From Actinomycetota bacterium (GTDB lineage Bacteria > Actinomycetota > Actinomycetes > S36-B12), in the NCBI GenBank assembly GCA_016870425.1, contig VGBQ01000115.1:1-8467 (forward strand): a stretch of DNA of 8,467 nucleotides, written 5' to 3'. The translations under genes were made by a program, and so were the position numbers. Under the pieces are notes generated by a model. That model did not search any database. It saw nothing but the letters and a program-made list of their open reading frames with translations, and was not told the origin of the DNA. Shown here in pieces: positions 6,421 through 8,467 of this stretch; the stretch's first letter is position 1, and every line of letters starts with the position of its first letter.

Positions 6421-6711
6421 TCAGCCGCCGATGGGGTAGTTGCCGCTGAACCAGAGGCCGCCGCTGAAGATCAGGCCGACAACCACGAGGACCCAGGTGA
6501 CGATGAGCAGGATCTTGGCGGTGTTGGCGGCAGAGTAGGCACCCGCCACGTCGCCCGCGGCGTAGAGATTCTTCGCCTTGTTGTTCTGGACGATCGCGAT
6601 GATCCCGGTGATCAGGCCGATGCACGACGTGCAGGCGCTCAGGATGGTCCCGATGATGGCGAGGGCGGTGTAGTCCTTCGGGGGACCAGCAGGCATGGAC
6701 ATGTCAGACAT
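6421..6711 (-). CDS. Small CD225/dispanin-family membrane protein
   Basis: A 96-residue membrane protein of the CD225 (interferon-induced transmembrane/dispanin) family. There are two hydrophobic segments, about 15-41 (ALAIIGTILSAC...IGLITGIIAIV) and 67-88. The loop between them, QNNKAKNLYAAGDVAGAYSAA (42-62), has the charged pattern plus Y..GD..GA...S/A typical of the family. A short Met/Pro-rich N-terminus (MSDMSMPAGPPKDY) resembles the proline-rich lead common in bacterial members. CD225 proteins bend or rigidify membranes in animals; bacterial members have no settled function. ATG at 6711 has GGAG five bases upstream. It is the first gene before menJ (44-base gap), transcribed away from the lipoprotein gene. 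Being upstream of a lipid-quinone enzyme fits a membrane role, but this is context only. Confidence 0.85.
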   Translation of the reverse strand: MSDMSMPAGPPKDYTALAIIGTILSACTSCIGLITGIIAIVQNNKAKNLYAAGDVAGAYSAANTAKILLIVTWVLVVVGLIFSGGLWFSGNYPIGG

Positions 6712-6854
6712 GGTGGCTCCGGGGGTCGTGGTTAAGGGGCTCCATCGACCCTAGGGCGTGACCTAGGCGCGTGAGGCGAAATGCGCGAAGTCGCATAGCC
6801 GGGAGCCCACGGGCTCATGTCGCCTCCCGTGAGCACCCCGCCTAGGCTGCCGGG
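6712..6854. promoter_or_regulatory. 143-bp divergent promoter region with three CCTAGG sites
   Basis: This gap separates the CD225/menJ operon (minus) from the lipoprotein gene (plus) and must hold both promoters. CCTAGG occurs three times, at 6750-6755 (inside the palindrome CCCTAGGG), 6762-6767 and 6841-6846 (inside GCCTAGGC). CTAG is usually rare in bacterial genomes, so three copies here suggest functional boxes. On the minus strand TAGGGT (6748-6753) is a possible -10 element placing the transcript start near 6741. No clear -35 elements are visible. Confidence 0.45.
6843..6848 (+). promoter_or_regulatory. Candidate -10 box TAGGCT for the lipoprotein gene (leaderless)
   Basis: TAGGCT stands six bases before the ATG of the lipoprotein gene in the divergent intergenic region, where a promoter is required. 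The spacing fits a leaderless transcript starting at the A of ATG. AGG with an eight-base spacer could alternatively act as a ribosome-binding core. The expected -35 position (about 6820-6825) is unconvincing. Confidence 0.4.
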
Positions 6855-7328
6855 ATGAGACCCGTCGTGCTGCTCGCTGGTCTCTGCGGCGTCGCGTTGG
6901 CCGGCTGCGGATCTCCTGCCTCCACCCTGTCTCCGGCGGACAACATCTCCATCGACTGCCAAGCCGCCGCCCAGGCGATCGCGGACTATTCCGTGGCCTT
7001 CCGCGATATGGCGGTGGCTCTCGAAGCCTCCGATGCCGGCACTGCTGGGCCGGCCGCGGCAGAGTTCGGGCTCTCCGCGCGCGCCATCGTCGACCAGCTG
7101 CCGGGCCTGCCGCAGGAGGCGCAGGGGTTCGTGGCCGTGTCACAGCGCTTCGCCGATCGTGTGCGCGACGTCATCAGCGGCAACGGGGACCTGCCGCCAC
7201 TCGCTGTCGAGGCCGAGACCCAGTTCGGCGATCAGGCCTTCGTCGAGAGCGTCGACGTGGTCGAGGGCTTCTTCTCGTCCAACTGTCCGACGACGATCAT
7301 CCCGACGCCGTCACCCACGCCCTCCTGA
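6855..7328 (+). CDS. Hypothetical secreted lipoprotein
   Basis: A 157-residue predicted lipoprotein with no family I recognise. The signal peptide (MRP, then a hydrophobic stretch) ends in the lipobox LAGC with Cys18 as the lipidated residue, followed by GSPAST, so it is anchored to the outer face of the membrane. Residues 33-140 look mostly alpha-helical, in about four Ala-rich amphipathic helices, flanked by Cys35 and Cys144, which could form a disulfide closing the bundle. The tail PTPSPTPS (150-157) is a Pro/Ser/Thr linker-like end often seen in exported actinobacterial proteins. It is the only plus-strand gene, with its own promoter region shared divergently with the CD225 gene. Its stop is three bases from the stop of the convergent hydrolase gene, leaving no room for a separate terminator. 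Confidence 0.85.
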   Translation: MRPVVLLAGLCGVALAGCGSPASTLSPADNISIDCQAAAQAIADYSVAFRDMAVALEASDAGTAGPAAAEFGLSARAIVDQLPGLPQEAQGFVAVSQRFADRVRDVISGNGDLPPLAVEAETQFGDQAFVESVDVVEGFFSSNCPTTIIPTPSPTPS

Positions 7329-7331
7329 TCG

Positions 7332-8270
7332 TCAGTCGCCCAGCGCCCGTGCGATAGCGCTGACCTGGCCCTCGATCGCTCGACGGCCGATGCGGGAGTC
7401 GGGTAGTAGGCCCTCGAATCCATGCACCGCACCGGGCACGAGGTCGACTTCGACCGACACTGCTGCGTCAACCAGTCTCTGCGCATAGGCCAGGCCCTCA
7501 TCGCGCAGCACGTCATGCTCGGCAAGAGTGATGTGCGCGGGTGCGACACCACTGAGGTCGTCCGCGAGGGCGGGTACGACGTACCTCAACCGCGGGTCAC
7601 TGGCGGGCACCTCGCCGAGGTAGTGCTCCCACATCGCCATCACGGACTCGCGCGTGAGCGTGGGCGAGAGCCCGAGCATCGAGTGGTCCGGGTCGCGCGC
7701 GTGGGCGGCGCGGGAGTCAAGCGCAGGGCAACTCAGGGACTGCAGGGCGATCCTCACCCCGGCATCGCGAGCGTGCAGGGCGAGCCCCGCGGCCAGGCAG
7801 GCTCCCGCACTCGAGCCGTGCACAGCGACTCGGCCCGCGTCCACCCCGGGCAGATCGGCGAGGGCGGCCAGTGCTCGGCGCGCAGCATCTCGAGCTGCCG
7901 GCGCCCGGTGCTCGGGGGCGAGCGGATAGGCGATGCTCACCGTTGCGATGCGGTAATGAGCGGCCAGGGGTACGGCGACCCGCTCGGCACCCAGAGGCCC
8001 TCCCACGATGAAGGCGCCGCCGTGGAAGGCCAGCACGACAGGAAGACGCTCGTCCGAGCCGCGGGGTCGCCACATGATGGCTTCGACACCGCCGACGACG
8101 ACCGACTCCATATGGACGTCATCGCGTGACCACCTCGGCCCGGGGCCGCCGTGCTCCGCCATGTAACCCGATGCCAGACGGCGGACGGCATCGACATCGC
8201 GGTAGTCGATATCCGGCGCGGGGTAGGCCGCCAGCCAGGCGGCGATCTCGGAGTCGACAGCGCCTGCCAC
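7332..8270 (-). CDS. Alpha/beta hydrolase, hormone-sensitive-lipase-like esterase
   Basis: A 312-residue esterase of the HSL-like (GDXG, family IV) group, which hydrolyses carboxylic esters of short or medium chain length. The oxyanion-hole motif is HGGAF (83-87), preceded by VVLAFHGG. YPLAPEH (115-121) matches the family's Y-x-LAPEH. The nucleophile motif is GSSAG (152-156) with Ser154; most relatives have GDSAG, so the Asp is replaced by Ser. The likely acid is Asp253 in EHDVLRDE and the base is His283 in GAVHGFE. Substrate is unknown and no export signal is seen, so it is probably cytoplasmic. The only reasonable start is GTG at 8270, because an in-frame TGA lies 36 bases upstream. That GTG lacks a clear ribosome-binding site and lies in a hairpin arm. 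It follows the partial gene at 8307 by 36 bases and converges on the lipoprotein gene. Confidence 0.88.
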   Translation of the reverse strand: MAGAVDSEIAAWLAAYPAPDIDYRDVDAVRRLASGYMAEHGGPGPRWSRDDVHMESVVVGGVEAIMWRPRGSDERLPVVLAFHGGAFIVGGPLGAERVAVPLAAHYRIATVSIAYPLAPEHRAPAARDAARRALAALADLPGVDAGRVAVHGSSAGACLAAGLALHARDAGVRIALQSLSCPALDSRAAHARDPDHSMLGLSPTLTRESVMAMWEHYLGEVPASDPRLRYVVPALADDLSGVAPAHITLAEHDVLRDEGLAYAQRLVDAAVSVEVDLVPGAVHGFEGLLPDSRIGRRAIEGQVSAIARALGD

Positions 8271-8291
8271 CCGAGCAGGATGGCAGGCGCT
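8259..8291 (-). repeat. 11-bp-arm inverted repeat covering the hydrolase start codon
   Basis: Positions 8259-8269 pair perfectly with 8281-8291 across an 11-base loop. On the minus strand the GTG start of the hydrolase (8270-8268) sits at the loop edge and enters the 3' arm, so a folded mRNA would hide it. The repeat also lies just after the stop of the preceding gene. There is no U-run after it on either strand, so it is either a weak terminator or a translation-control hairpin. Confidence 0.6.
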
Positions 8292-8306
8292 GGGCAGATG
8301 CGTGGA

Positions 8307-8467
8307 TCAGGCGGCGAGGGCGACCCCGCTGCGCACCGTGCTGGAGACGGCGCAGGTGATGATGCTGAAGGCCCGCTCGCGGGCGACGATGGGCTCCGCG
8401 GGGTCGGTGAGGACCTCGCCGATGACGGGGCTGAGCCCGACGACCTGGGCCGTCTGGGCGAGCACAT
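8307..8467 (-). CDS. Unrecognised protein (partial, C-terminal 52 residues)
   Basis: Only the last 52 codons and the TGA stop are inside the window, and I do not recognise a family. The frame is clearly coding, since nearly every third position is G or C and the translation is an ordinary mix. It includes VVGLSPVIGEVLTDPAEP, then an apparent helix from about ARERAFSIITCAVSST to the end VALAA. Nothing indicates a signal peptide, metal site or membrane anchor in this part. It reads in the same direction as the hydrolase 36 bases downstream, so the two may be co-transcribed unless the hairpin between them ends transcription. Confidence 0.65.
   Translation of the reverse strand, partial: VLAQTAQVVGLSPVIGEVLTDPAEPIVARERAFSIITCAVSSTVRSGVALAA

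Noticed and set aside
5273..6439. 388-codon open frame on the plus strand
   Set aside because: It is antisense to menJ, has no motif and shows biased Arg/Ala/Gly composition; a shadow of a well-supported gene.
6377..6625. N-terminal extension of menJ upstream of the GTG at 6376
   Set aside because: The added 83 residues are low-complexity, overlap the CD225 gene out of frame, and would bury the FAD motif that belongs at the N-terminus.
6706..6745. 13-codon upstream ORF overlapping the CD225 start
   Set aside because: Its ATG lies upstream of the transcript start implied by the TAGGGT box and it has no ribosome-binding site.
7326..7334. Bidirectional terminator between the convergent lipoprotein and esterase genes
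   Set aside because: Only a four-base CTGA/TCAG stem is seen and no T-run; not enough to call.
7422..8129. 235-codon open frame on the plus strand
   Set aside because: It is antisense to the esterase with its full catalytic triad, and shows no domain or ribosome-binding site.
7937..8467. 176-codon minus-strand frame reaching the right edge
   Set aside because: It overlaps the esterase start region and reads Ser/Pro/Arg-rich sequence. The other frame ending at 8307 has the strong third-position G/C expected of a real gene.

Overview
This is a GC-rich window with GTG as well as ATG starts and strong G/C preference at third codon positions. A MenJ-type menaquinone reductase, a lipoprotein, and a secreted copper-protein operon of a kind common in actinobacteria all point to a high-GC Gram-positive (Actinomycetota). 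I cannot name the genus. Nine complete and two partial protein genes fill almost the whole window. No stretch over about 150 bases lacks a gene, and I see no RNA genes, transposons, CRISPR arrays or phage genes.

All genes but one lie on the minus strand; read in their own direction they run as follows. At the right edge is the 3' end of an unrecognised gene (8307-8467), then an HSL-type alpha/beta hydrolase (7332-8270). A lone plus-strand lipoprotein gene (6855-7328) converges on the hydrolase with only 3 bases between stop codons. Divergent from the lipoprotein starts a tight five-gene set: a small CD225/dispanin membrane protein (6421-6711), menJ (5141-6376), an NAD(P)-dependent extended SDR (4140-5141), an ABM-domain protein (3771-4130) and an acetyl-CoA hydrolase/CoA-transferase family enzyme (2530-3756). 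It ends in a 16-bp-arm inverted repeat at the last stop codon. MenJ saturates part of the menaquinone side chain, so the set may concern quinone or isoprenoid metabolism, but the other members' substrates cannot be read from sequence.

Next is a three-gene copper module: a four-helix membrane protein with two histidine clusters predicted on the outer face (1875-2474), a secreted YcnI/DUF1775 protein (1316-1807) and a secreted CopC-like protein (663-1316). Both secreted proteins should begin with histidine after signal peptide removal, as in copper proteins of these families. No CopD/YcnJ permease is present here. The last gene, cut by the left edge, is rmlB (dTDP-glucose 4,6-dehydratase), starting 28 bases after copC.

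Two non-coding patterns stand out. Perfect inverted repeats sit on gene ends and starts: a 34-bp palindrome in the first codons of copC, the 16-bp-arm repeat at the CoA-transferase stop, and an 11-bp-arm repeat covering the hydrolase start codon. In addition, four genes have a TAGGNT box exactly six bases before the start codon, which fits leaderless actinobacterial promoters but could equally be an AGG ribosome-binding core.
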